Positions 19,401 to 30,538 of a DNA stretch of 64,000 bases are shown piece by piece (the first letter of the stretch is position 1; every line of letters starts with the position of its first letter). A program made the translations under genes and the position numbers. Below the pieces are notes generated by a model. The model saw only the letters and a list, made by a program, of their open reading frames with translations, did no database searches and had not been told where the DNA came from. This DNA is from a virus. The stretch spans positions 64,001-128,000 of IMG/VR virus record IMGVR_UViG_3300025659_000002. The stretch is one strand, 5' to 3'.

Positions 19401-22399
19401 GACTTTATGAGCGTTTTAGAATGCAAAATATCTGAGATGATATTATAAAATTAGATGAAAAAACAGAAGCTTCTCAATATACAATAAAGGATTCCATAAG
19501 CTTGACAACTTATAAAGTTAATTTATTTGAAAAAAATAAAAATTTATTGGCCCTAATTTTTAGAGAAAGATTAGATGATAATGAAGTATTATTTAAATAC
19601 ACTTGCTATGAGGATACTAGAGATGTATTGGAGAGAGAGGCGCATATTAAATTTGAAACAGATAGTAAAGTGGTGGTGATTAATTTAGGAAATTTAAAAG
19701 ATGTTAAGAATATTAGTCTTTTAGATTCTCATAATGGTGTGGAAATAACTAAGGAACTAGACGAAAAAACTTTATCTGAAATAGAAAATAATATAATTAG
19801 GTTAGAAAAAGAAGTAGAAATGGTGGATCTAACAAGAAATGATATATTACAAGCTATAGAAGATAATAAACCTTTAAAAGAAGTAGTGGCTATTTTAGCC
19901 TATACTAACACCAAAGAAAAAATAGATGTTTTAAAAAAATGTATAAAGCGAATTAAGGAATTCGGATATGATATTTTGTTAGTAACACACTACCCAGTTA
20001 GTTTAGAAATACAAAAATCTGTAGAACATTATGTATATGATAGTAACAATGAAATTATAGAAATCCCGGTTACTTTTTGATTTGATAACGAAGATTATTT
20101 TGTTAAATCTGTAAATCATGAAACTCCAAATCATTCTTATGCAGTATTTTCATTATTTAAAAATGCAGAAGTATACTGTAAATCACGAGATATAGACATA
20201 ATTCATTTTTTAAACTACGATATGATTCCGCAAAAGGATTTATTTAAAATTCATAAAGAAGATTTAGGTAAAGGCGCTCATGGCTCATTTTACTACTATG
20301 ATACAGATGAGGATTCTTTTGCTATGACATTTTTTTCAATTTCTAAAAATTTTACGGCGTTCAATAATATAAATAATTCCCAGCAATATTTTAAGGCTTC
20401 TTCTTCAAGAGATGGGGATTCTAGACTGTATCTAGAGCCTTGGATTTATGATCTTATTATTAAAACAGAGGGAGAGTCTAATCTAAAAATAAGAAAATAT
20501 ATAGATGTAGAAAAGGATTATGGAGTTAAGAATTTAATTACTGATGGAGCTCTTAATATATATGGATTTGTATATAAGAAAGAATTTAGGTTAGTATTAG
20601 GTAAACCAAATATTACTGATGATTCTAAATATTTGTTAAAATATAATGGTAAGGAAATTAATTTAGATTTTTCAGGTTCTAAATTTTTTCATCATAATTT
20701 GGGATTAAGTTCTAAACTAAATAAATATCAAATATATAAAGATGGTAAATTATTCAAGAATGAGCTAGTTACAAAAGATTACAAAAAAAGAATAGAAAAA
20801 TATAACACATTTGTCGTGAAGGCTGATACTAAACTTCCTAATAAGTTGATGATAGTAGCTCACCCGGACGACGAACTTATTTTTGGAGGATACGACTTAT
20901 TAAAAGACCCTGAAGATTGAAAAGTTATATCAGTAACGGGAAAAAGTAATCCAATTAGAGCGTATGAGTTTAGCAAAGCTATGGAAACTTTAGGAGTAGG
21001 AGAATATGCTTTATGAGATTTTCCTGACTCTTTATATGATAAATTTGATGAAAAATATTTAAGAAAATTTATATTAGGTGAAACTTCTAGAAGATATTAT
21101 AAAAAAATAGTAACTCATAATTCTAACGGAGAGTACGGGCATGTACAGCATAAATCTCTTCATGATGCTATGATAGAAATTAGTCCTAGAAATTTATATA
21201 CTTTCTCGATAGGAGATAAAACTAAAATATATCCTTTAGAAGAAAAAAGAAAATTACTTGAAGTTTATGAGAGTGAGGAAACAGAATTGCCTGGTTATTT
21301 AGATTATCTTTATTACGGGGAATCAACTTCTATATTAAATGGAAATATATCAGTTGACCATAATTTTGTAGATGGACCATTTGTAGAATTGTGAGGATCA
21401 GAATCTGACCATACTTATGATATAAAATTTATTGATCAAGATTTAGAAGAGGTTGTATATGAGAAAATTGGAGTATCTGCTAATAGCTGAATTAAAGCAA
21501 GTAGAGTATATTTTACCAATTATATGATTACGGTACATAAAGGTGAAGAATTAGTGAACCAATACGCTTTTAATTGTGATAATAAACGAGTATTAATTGC
21601 GTTAGATAGCAGCTCTCTAGGAGATACTTTGGCTTGAATACCCTATGTTCAAAAGTTTAAAGAAAAACATAATTGCGAAGTAATAGTGTCTACATTCCAT
21701 AATCATTTGCTTGATTATCCAGAATTAAAGTTTATTAGTCCGGGAACTACTGTTGACAATTTATACGCAAGCTATGTAGTAGGTATTAGAGAAGATGATG
21801 ATTTCCTTCATAAAAGAAATCCATTTTCAATTCCTTTACAAGAGGTTGCTTGTGATATTTTAGGTCTCGAGTATGAAGAACTATTACCGCAAATGGCTAA
21901 GATTAAAGGACATACTGATATTGACGGTCCTTATGTATGTCTAGCGGCCCACTCCACAGCTCAGTGTAAATATTGAAATTATCCTGGAGGATGGCAAACT
22001 GTGGTAGACTATTTAAATTCAAAAGGTTATAAAGTAGTAGTTATAAGTAAAGAAGAAAGTGAATTAAATGGCATAATCGACAAAACTAACTTGAATCTTA
22101 CTGAAACAATGCGTATATTGAAACATGCTACATTCTTTATGGGATTGAGTTCAGGATTAGCTTGGCTAGCTTGAGCGTTAAAGGTGCCAGTATTAATGAT
22201 TTCCGGCTTTACAGCGCCTTGGTATGAATTTAAATGTGTTAGAATGCATAAAGACACAGTATGTCATAATTGTTTTAATGAGGAAAAATTTGATAGAGGC
22301 GATTGAAATTGATGTCCTAGAGGAAAGAATTTCGAGTGCTCTTCAAGTATTTTACCAGAGGAGGTAATTAATACTATTTATGAAAATTGAAATATCTAA
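16487..22399 (+). CDS. Giant multidomain glycosyltransferase / PIG-L deacetylase / TibC-like heptosyltransferase fusion
   Basis: 1,970 residues in one frame once about 23 TGA codons are read as Trp. Domains in order: GT4 (about 1-370; E-G-W-N-L-P-L-I-E is the E-x7-E motif near 286); a beta domain (about 397-472); a GT-A domain with F-L-D-G-D (DGD at 577-579); a repeated GT-like module (about 783-972 and 1131-1312, both with G-F/Y-x-I-L-L-x-T-H-Y and H-Y-V-Y-D); a PIG-L/LmbE deacetylase (AHPDDE at 1458-1463, G-E-Y-G-H-V-Q-H after His1544); and a C-terminal heptosyltransferase (about 1699-1970). Its C-H-N-C ... W-C-P-R ... F-E-C site (Cys1926, 1929, 1943, 1951) matches the iron-binding site of autotransporter O-heptosyltransferases such as TibC. 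It lies upstream of a Ser/Thr-rich fibre, the likely acceptor (inference). Confidence 0.85.
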
Positions 22400-22760
22400 T
22401 GGAGAATTAATAGATAAGCTATCTATTCTTCAATTAAAAACTGAGAATTTTACTGACCCAGAAAAGATTAAAAATGTACAAACAGAATTTGAGGCTTTAC
22501 AACATAGCGTTGTAGAGCTATTGAATTTCTCATTGGATTCTGAAAGTTATATGAATCTTTATAATTGTAATGCAGAGCTATGGGATATAGAGGACCAACT
22601 GCGTAGAAAAGAACAATTAAAAGAGTTTGATGAGGAATTTATAAAATTAGCGCGAGCAGTGTATTACACTAATGACACTAGAGCTAATTTAAAAAAAATA
22701 ATTAACAACGAAACCAACTCTATGTTTATTGAGGAAAAAGAATACGTAAACTATAACTAG
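22380..22760 (+). CDS. DUF6165 family protein
   Basis: 126 residues with no TGA; stop TAG. The start M-K-I-E-I-S-N-G-E-L-I-D-K-L-S-I-L-Q-L-K, the centre E-L-W-D-I-E-D-Q-L-R-R-K-E and the end A-R-A-V-Y-Y-T-N-D-T-R-A-N-L-K-K-I-I-N follow the DUF6165 pattern closely. The family is of unknown function and often sits beside glycosyltransferases. It overlaps the end of the giant fusion gene by 20 nt and precedes the collagen-like fibre by 14 nt, so it is probably an accessory subunit or adaptor of the glycosylation machinery. Confidence 0.75.
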   Translation: MKIEISNGELIDKLSILQLKTENFTDPEKIKNVQTEFEALQHSVVELLNFSLDSESYMNLYNCNAELWDIEDQLRRKEQLKEFDEEFIKLARAVYYTNDTRANLKKIINNETNSMFIEEKEYVNYN

Positions 22761-22774
22761 TTTGGAGACCCCGC

Positions 22775-25700
22775 ATGTCAGGACAAATAAAAGCCAAACA
22801 AATATCGGATGTATATAGCCAATCACAGGCTAATGCAACATTTTCAGCAAAATCCCACAACGCATCCGCCGCACCACCAGCGTCCCCAATAACTGGACAG
22901 ACTTGGTGAGATTCATCTAATGAAGTATTAAAAACATGAACAGGTAGTACATGAGTAGCCTCTGAAGGTACCTCAGGTACTTCTGGCTCAAGCGGAGCTA
23001 GCGGTGCTAGCGGTACTTCCGGATCAAGCGGAGCTAGCGGTGCTAGCGGTACTTCCGGAACTAGCGGTACTTCTGGATCAAGCGGATCAGCAGGTTCAAG
23101 CGGATCTTCGGGGACTTCCGGAACTTCTGGAACTTCAGGATCAAGCGGAACTTCAGGATCAAGCGGTACGAGTGGTACAAGTGGTACGAGTGGTACTTCA
23201 GGTTCAAGCGGTTCAGCAGGTTCAAGCGGTTCAAGCGGTACGAGTGGTACTTCTGGATCAAGCGGGACTTCAGGAACTTCAGGATCAAGCGGATCATCAG
23301 GATCAAGCGGAACTTCGGGAACTTCTGGTTCAAGCGGGACTTCAGGAACTTCTGGTTCAAGCGGGTCAGCAGGATCAAGCGGTTCTTCCGGAACTTCCGG
23401 ATCAAGCGGTACGAGTGGAACTTCAGGATCTTCTGGAGAGAAAGGAGTTACTGGAGATTCAGGATCAAGTGGATCAAGCGGAACCTCAGGCTCTTCTGGA
23501 GCTAAAGGAGACGCTGGAACGAGTGGTTCAAGCGGAACTTCTGGTTCAAGCGGAACTTCAGGATCAAGCGGTACTGGCGGTACTTCTGGGTCTTCTGGAG
23601 GAGTTGGAACGAGCGGTACTTCAGGATCAAGCGGAGCAGCAGGAACTTCAGGTTCAAGTGGAGATACGGGGGTGCCCGGAGCTTCAGGGTCAAGTGGTTC
23701 TTCCGGAACCTCAGGATCAAGCGGTACGAGTGGTACTTCGGGGTCAAGTGGAACTAGCGGTACTAGTGGTACTTCGGGTTCGAGTGGATCAAGCGGTTCA
23801 AGCGGTTCAAGCGGTACGAGTGGTACTTCAGGTTCAAGCGGTACGAGTGGTACTTCAGGTTCAAGCGGATCAAGCGGTTCAAGTGGATCAAGCGGTACGA
23901 GTGGTACTTCCGGAACTAGCGGAACTTCGGGATCGAGTGGAGCAGCTGGAACTTCAGGAACAAGCGGTTCAAGCGGAATAGACGGAACTTCCGGGTCAAG
24001 TGGTACGAGCGGTATAGGCGGAACTTCCGGATCTTCAGGAGGTGCAGGTACAAGTGGTACTTCTGGATTAAGCGGTACGAGTGGTACGAGCGGTTCTTCT
24101 GGGACTTCCGGATCAAGCGGGACTTCTGGATCAAGCGGTTCAAGCGGTTCAAGCGGCACAAGCGGTACTTCCGGTTTAAGCGGAACGTCAGGTTCAAGCG
24201 GTACAAGTGGAACTTCAGGATCAAGCGGAACTTCAGGATTAAGCGGAACTTCAGGATCAAGCGGTACAAGTGGAACTTCAGGTTCAAGCGGATCAGCAGG
24301 ATCAAGCGGTTCAAGCGGATCAAGCGGATCAAGCGGTACGAGTGGTACTTCGGGGTCAAGTGGAACTAGCGGTACGAGCGGTACTTCGGGCTCAAGCGGG
24401 GATAGTGGTACGAGTGGTACTTCAGGGTCAAGTGGGACTTCAGGAATTAGCGGTACTTCAGGGTCAAGTGGGACTTCAGGAATTAGCGGTACTTCAGGAT
24501 CAAGCGGAACTAGCGGTACTAGCGGTACTTCTGGGTCAAGCGGGACTAGCGGTACTAGCGGTACTTCTGGGTCAAGCGGGACTGCGGGTACAAGCGGTAC
24601 TTCTGGATCAAGTGGAACTAGCGGTACAAGTGGAACCTCAGGGTCAAGCGGTTCAAGCGGTTCAAGTGGAACTAGCGGTTCAAGCGGAACTTCAGGAACT
24701 TCTGGAACTTCAGGTTCAAGCGGAACTAGCGGTACGAGTGGTACCTCTGGATCAAGCGGTTCAAGCGGTTCAAGCGGTGTAAGCGGCACTTCCGGATCAA
24801 GCGGTACGAGTGGTACTTCAGGTTCAAGCGGTTCAGCAGGTTCAAGCGGTTCAAGTGGAACTTCAGGAACTAGCGGAACTTCAGGATCAAGCGGAACCTC
24901 AGGAACTTCAGGATCAAGCGGTACGAGTGGAACTTCGGGATCTTCTGGAGAAAAAGGAGTTATTGGGGATTCAGGATCTAGCGGGTCAAGTGGGACCTCG
25001 GGCTCTTCTGGAGCGAAAGGAGACGCTGGAACAAGCGGTTCAAGCGGAACTTCCGGAACTAGCGGAACTTCAGGTTCAAGCGGTACTGGCGGTACCTCTG
25101 GGTCTTCTGGAGGAGTTGGAACTAGCGGAACTTCAGGATCAAGCGGAGCTGCAGGAACTTCCGGTTCAAGCGGTACTTCCGGTTCAAGCGGAACTTCCGG
25201 AACTAGCGGAACTTCGGGTTCAAGTGGAACTTCCGGAACTAGCGGAACCTCAGGATCAAGCGGTATAAGTGGAACTTCAGGATCAAGCGGTTCAAGCGGT
25301 TCAAGCGGATCAAGCGGAACCTCAGGATCAAGCGGTACAAGTGGTACGAGTGGTACTTCAGGTTCAAGCGGTACGAGTGGTACAAGTGGTACTAGCGGGT
25401 CGTCTGGAACTAGCGGGTCAAGTGGAACTTCCGGTTCAAGTGGTACGAGCGGAACCTCAGGATCTTCTGGAGAAAAAGGGGTTACGGGGGATTCAGGTAC
25501 AAGCGGCTCAAGTGGAACTAGCGGTACAAGTGGAACTTCAGGATCAAGCGGAACTAGCGGTACGAGTGGTACTAGCGGGTCATCTGGAACAAGCGGATCA
25601 AGCGGAACTTCAGGAACTTCTGGAACTTCAGGATCAAGCGGAACTTCAGGAACTTCTGGAACTTCCGGGTCAAGCGGAACTTCAGGAACTTCAGGAACTT

Positions 25701-28459
25701 CAGGTTCAAGTGGATCTGCAGGATCAAGTGGTTCTTCCGGAACTTCAGGATCAAGCGGTACAAGCGGTACTAGTGGTACTTCGGGGTCAAGCGGTACAAG
25801 TGGTACGAGTGGTACTTCAGGTTCAAGCGGAACTAGTGGTACTTCTGGGTCAAGCGGTTCAGCAGGTTCAAGCGGTTCAAGCGGAACCTCTGGTTCAAGT
25901 GGTACTTCAGGCTCAAGTGGAACTTCAGGTACAAGCGGAACTTCAGGTTCAAGCGGAACTTCAGGTACAAGCGGAACTTCTGGGTCAAGCGGTTCAGCAG
26001 GTTCAAGCGGTTCTTCCGGAACCTCAGGTTCAAGCGGTACGAGTGGTACTTCAGGATCAAGCGGTACAAGTGGAACTTCAGGATCAAGCGGAACTTCAGG
26101 ATCAAGCGGAACTTCAGGAACTTCAGGATCAAGCGGAACTTCAGGAACTTCAGGTTCTAGCGGAACCTCCGGGTCAAGTGGAACTTCAGGAACTTCAGGT
26201 TCAAGTGGATCGGCAGGTTCAAGCGGTTCAAGCGGAACTTCGGGATCAAGCGGAACTTCAGGAACTTCAGGTTCAAGCGGTTCAAGCGGATCATCAGGAT
26301 CAAGCGGAACTTCCGGGTCAAGCGGAACTTCAGGAACTTCAGGTTCAAGCGGATCAGCAGGATCAAGTGGCTCTTCCGGAACCTCCGGGTCAAGCGGTAC
26401 GAGTGGAACTTCCGGGTCAAGCGGTACGAGCGGAACCTCCGGATCAAGTGGTTCAAGCGGTTCAAGCGGTTCAAGCGGTTCAAGCGGTTCAAGCGGAACG
26501 TCTGGATCATCTGGTAACACCGGAAATGCAGCCGGACATGTCCAGTACAACTTTGACAGCTCAACAACTGTAGCAGATCCGGGATCTGGAGACTTACGAT
26601 TAAACAATGGGACTCAAAACGCGGCTACCGTTATAATCTGTTCCGATGAGGACATTTTAGCGGTAGATGTACAGGGGTTACTGGCAACCTTCGACGACTC
26701 TACTAGCGCGGTTAAAGGTCACATCGTGCTCAGCGAGACTTATGTACCTGAAAACTGATTAATATTCCAAGTGAATTCTATAACCGAGGGACCAGGATAC
26801 TGGCAGATCGGAGTAACTAACGTAGATTCTTCCGCAGCATCACCTTTCTCAAATCTAGATCGTCTAGTTTTAAATTATTTCCGTACAGGAGATGCAGGGA
26901 CTAGTGGTTCAAGCGGTACGAGTGGTTCAAGCGGTTCAGCAGGTTCAAGCGGATCTTCAGGGACTTCCGGATCAAGCGGTACGAGTGGTACTTCAGGATC
27001 AAGCGGTACGAGTGGTACTTCAGGTTCAAGCGGTTCGGCAGGTTCAAGCGGTTCTTCAGGAACTTCAGGTTCAAGCGGAACTTCAGGTTCAAGCGGTACA
27101 AGCGGAACTTCTGGGTCAAGCGGTTCAGCAGGATCAAGTGGCTCTTCCGGAACCTCCGGGTCAAGCGGTACGAGTGGAACTTCCGGGTCAAGCGGTACAA
27201 GCGGAACCTCCGGATCAAGTGGTTCAAGCGGGTCAAGCGGTTCAAGTGGAACTTCAGGATCAAGCGGTTCAAGCGGTTCAAGCGGTTCAAGCGGAACGTC
27301 TGGATCATCTGGTAACACCGGAAATGCAGCCGGACATGTCCAGTACAACTTTGACAGCTCAACAACTGTAGCAGATCCGGGATCTGGAGACTTACGATTA
27401 AACAATGGGACTCAAAACGCGGCTACCGTTATAATCTGTTCCGATGAGGACATTTTAGCGGTAGATGTACAGGGGTTACTGGCAACCTTCGACGACTCTA
27501 CTAGCGCGGTTAAAGGTCACATCGTGCTCAGCGAGACTTATGTACCTGAAAACTGATTAATATTCCAAGTGAATTCTATAACCGAGGGACCAGGATACTG
27601 GCAGATCGGAGTAACTAACGTAGATTCTTCCGCAGCATCACCTTTCTCAAATCTAGATCGTCTAGTTTTAAATTATTTCCGTACAGGAGATGCAGGGACT
27701 AGTGGTTCAAGCGGTACGAGTGGTTCAAGCGGTTCAGCAGGTTCAAGCGGATCTTCAGGGACTTCCGGATCAAGCGGTACGAGTGGTACTTCAGGATCAA
27801 GCGGTACGAGTGGTACTTCAGGTTCAAGCGGTTCGGCAGGTTCAAGCGGTTCTTCAGGAACTTCAGGTTCAAGCGGAACTTCAGGTTCAAGCGGATCATC
27901 AGGATCAAGTGGGTCCTCTGGGACTTCCGGTTCAAGCGGGTCAAGCGGCTCCTCAGGTTCAAGCGGAACTAGCGGCTCTTCAGGAAGCTCCTTCACCTAT
28001 TCCCCTTCTAACGATAATAGAGTATTAAGAAGTGATACCGTAGGATCGGACGGAGTGCAGGAAACAGGTATAACCGTCGATGATTCTGACAACATGAGCG
28101 GAATAGCAGAACTATCAGCTACTGTAAAAAAATTCGTAATAATACATCCTACTAAAAAAGATTATAAATTACAGCACAGTGCTCTTGAAGGGCCTGAGCA
28201 TGGAGTCTATATTAGAGGTAAACTCAATATTGAGGATTCAATAATTCTACCTAATTATTGGGAACAATTGGTGGATACATCAACTATTTCAGTACACTTA
28301 ACTCCTATAAGATACTATCAAAAACTTTACGTGGATACTATTCAGGACAAAATAATTCTAATTAAAGAAGCAGACTCTAAACCTATATACTGTTTCTATG
28401 AGGTTAGAGCCGAACGTAAAGACGTTGATAAACTAGAGGTCGAGGTACCATGTCAGTAG
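22775..28459 (+). CDS. Giant collagen-like Gly-X-Ser repeat tail fibre
   Basis: 1,894 residues with five TGA codons; stop TAG. The N-terminal 65 residues include G-Q-T-W-W-D-S-S-N-E-V-L-K-T-W-T-G-S-T-W, with three of the Trp from TGA. From about residue 65 to 1245 the protein is almost only Gly-X-Y triplets (GSS, GTS, GSA, GAS) with no Pro beyond one GVP-like site. A 129-residue globular domain occurs twice (about 1247-1375 and 1513-1641), each followed by more triplets. The C-terminal domain (1738-1894) has E-G-P-E-H-G-V-Y-I-R-G-K-L and Y-Y-Q-K-L-Y-V, typical of phage adhesin ends. A trimeric collagen-like fibre is expected. Its Ser/Thr content and location make it the prime candidate glycosylation substrate. 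Confidence 0.85.
22966..26512 (+). repeat. Low-complexity 9-bp based repeats encoding Gly-Ser/Thr-Ser triplets
   Basis: The DNA is built from 9-bp codon blocks such as GGT-TCA-AGC and GGA-ACT-TCA with shuffled Gly and Thr codons. Ser-Ser pairs are nearly always TCA-AGC or TCT-TCT/TCT-TCC. The block order is irregular, so no simple long unit dominates before 26490. The region stays open in other frames and on the reverse strand as a by-product of the repeat. Confidence 0.9.
26497..27893 (+). repeat. Tandem duplication of fibre domain, 798-bp offset
   Basis: The block starting near 26497 recurs 798 bp downstream with essentially no base changes across the globular domain (26512-26898 and 27310-27696) and into the following triplets (to about 27095 and 27893). 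A smaller 771-bp offset upstream shows a 27-bp insertion in the second copy. Confidence 0.88.
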
Positions 28460-29127
28460 GTTACGGAACATCATTAGTTAACGACAGCTTAGTTTTTTGT
28501 CTAGATGCTGCAAACCCCAAGAGCTATATCGGTGATGGGGATTGGTATGATTTAATCAAGGACAACAATGGAACTAACTATGGACCAACTTATAGTTCAG
28601 ACTATGGTGGGATTTTCTTATTTGATAGAGCTTCTTCTCATTATTTTTATATAGGAAATCCAGCAGAGCTCTCTTTAGGTTCTAATTTTACAGTAGAAGC
28701 CTGAGTACGAGCTGACGCAGATGCTTGGATGTATTTTCTATACAACGGCTATAATCAAAATAACAGCTTCTGAATGGGAACACACCCCACCGCCAATGCT
28801 TGGTGACACGGTACTTATTATAACACTTCTTATAATTATTTGAGTAATGGTACTGACTCTGTAGAAATAGGAGTATGAACTCGCTGTGCTCTAACTTTTG
28901 ATGGTGCCAAATTTAATTGTTATATTAACAAAGAACACACAGTTACTGACGATCTATGATCTAATGATGCTTTTTCAAACCCAAGTACTGGAATTCAAAT
29001 AGGCAGTTCTTCGGGAAGTCGCGCTTGAGAAGGAGCTATAGCTGTTATTAAAGTATATAATACTGTTCTATCTGAAATTGAATTAGATAGAAACTATGAC
29101 GCTTTAAAAGGCAGGTTCGGCTTATAA
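28450..29127 (+). CDS. LamG-like (concanavalin-fold) lectin 1 of 5
   Basis: 225 residues with several TGA codons (VEAWVRAD, FWMG, VWTR, LWSN, AWEG). The LamGL pattern is clear: L-V-F-C-L-D-A-A-N-P-K-S-Y, a W-Y-D-L strand, N-F-T-V-E-A-W-V, C-A-L-T-F-D-G and I-A-V-I-K-V-Y-N-T-V-L-S, ending R-N-Y-D-A-L-K-G-R-F-G-L. It overlaps the fibre gene by 10 nt. It is probably a receptor-binding or fibre-tip protein recognising surface glycans (family knowledge plus context). Confidence 0.75.
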
Positions 29128-29834
29128 TGGCACTTCAACACTCACCAAGAATAGTTACTGATGGGCTCATCTTCATGATAGATGCTGCCAATCCTAAGTG
29201 TATGCAAGCAGGCGATACCACTTGTACAGATTTAATAGGAGCTAAAACTTGTACAGGCGCTAGCGGTACTCCTGCGGCAGGGGCGCACACTCCGAACCCA
29301 GCTTACTTTCCAGAGTACAATGATCTCTATGGTGGGGGTGTGTTTGATTGTGCTGGTGGAAGAGGGATGAACGTAGAAGAAAGTTTAGGCTCTCATACAG
29401 AAGTGAGTGTTTGTACGTGACTTTATAAAAATTCCTCAAGCGCACAATACATAACTGACGGAAGAAATAACGGCGGCACTTGGTATATATTTAACTATAC
29501 CTCACCACAAACTAACTTGTCTTGGGCAAACCAACTTACACATACTTTCAGTGATCCTAAAGAAGCTGACGATGAAGCTTTTATGAATAAATGAATTTAC
29601 TTGGTTATCGCAGCAGATGCCTCTGCTGGTACTTTCTTTGTTAACGATGAATCAGTTGCTACCGGTGGCCCTATAACTGATAGTTTGGGAGTAAATTTTA
29701 GAATAGGTACTAGGTATACTACATCGGCCCCTTGAACAGGTTATATGGGTCCTATACAAATCTATGATAGAAAAATAACACTTGCAGAAGTGCAACAAAA
29801 CTTTAACGCACATAGATCGAGGTTCGGGGTATAA
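29127..29834 (+). CDS. LamG-like lectin 2 of 5
   Basis: 235 residues with TGA at TWLYK, KWIYL and PWTGY. It starts MALQHSPRIVTDGLIFMIDAA, very close to the fourth paralogue (MAFYHSPRIVTDGL), and ends N-F-N-A-H-R-S-R-F-G-V, the family's common tail. Extra Cys residues near the N-terminus (K-C-M, T-T-C-T-D, T-C-T-G, D-C-A-G) set it apart from the others and might form disulphides or metal sites. A one-base overlap with each neighbour keeps the five genes co-translated. Confidence 0.75.
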
Positions 29835-30538
29835 TGGGTTGTCATGAGGGGCCGCGATGAGAAACCGATGGTTTAAAATGATGCGTAGATCCCGCTAGTT
29901 CTAAAAGCTATAGCGGGTCAGGCTCGGATGTTTATGATTTAAGTTCTGGTAACTATAGTAGTACTATAACGTCCGCGACTCACAACGGCACTGGTCCAAA
30001 ATCTTTTGTGTTTGCCGCTAACCCGGATAGAATAGAAACGTCTTCCTCAACTTGATGAACTACTCCTACAAGTATGAGCGTATCTACATGATTTAAAATG
30101 ACAGGCGGGGGCGGTACCTATAGAACTGTTATTCACAAAAGTAATACAGGTGCAACCTCTGTAGGCTCGAGTCAATTCTGAACAGGTATAACTGCAGCGG
30201 GTACTTTGTGTGCTACTATTGGAGCAGCTACTGGTGGAATAGGTTGGGCTGCAGGGAATACTACCACCACAGGTACTTTAGATATTTGATGGAATTTAGC
30301 CGCAGTTTGGAATGGTGCCAATGTGCGAGTCTTTATAAATGGAGTCTATAACAAGCAATATGATTTAGGAGAATACCCTGTTGGCGATTACGCAGTACGA
30401 GTAGGGGCTTCTGGTGATGCTGGTACCTACCAAGTTATAGGTAAAATTCCCATGGTTACAGCAAATCACAATGTCGCACTAAGTGACGAACAAGTTGCAC
30501 AAAACTTTGATACACACAAATCGAGGTTCGGACTCTAA
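29834..30538 (+). CDS. LamG-like lectin 3 of 5
   Basis: 234 residues with at least eight TGA codons (PRWET, LKWCV, STWWT, STWFK, QFWTG, IWWN), the highest density among the five. It is hidden under the standard code. The fold markers are W-C-V-D-P-A-S-S-K-S-Y, M-S-V-S-T-W-F-K and A-A-V-W-N-G-A-N-V-R-V-F-I-N-G, ending N-F-D-T-H-K-S-R-F-G-L. As in the other copies, many TGAs sit on Trp positions expected in this fold, for example the strand before the second sheet. A role in host recognition is inferred. Confidence 0.72.

Noticed and set aside
22726-26607. A nearly 1,300-residue open frame on the minus strand rich in Pro-Glu-Val-Pro-Leu.
   Set aside because: It is the exact antisense of the Gly-X-Ser repeats. 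Repetition without stop triplets keeps it open, and it has no ribosome site or independent gene context.
23004-27371. Long plus-strand frames reading Gln-Val-Gln-Ala-Val-type repeats.
   Set aside because: They are shifted frames of the same 9-bp repeat. The Gly-X-Ser frame continues into real globular domains and has upstream and downstream gene coupling.
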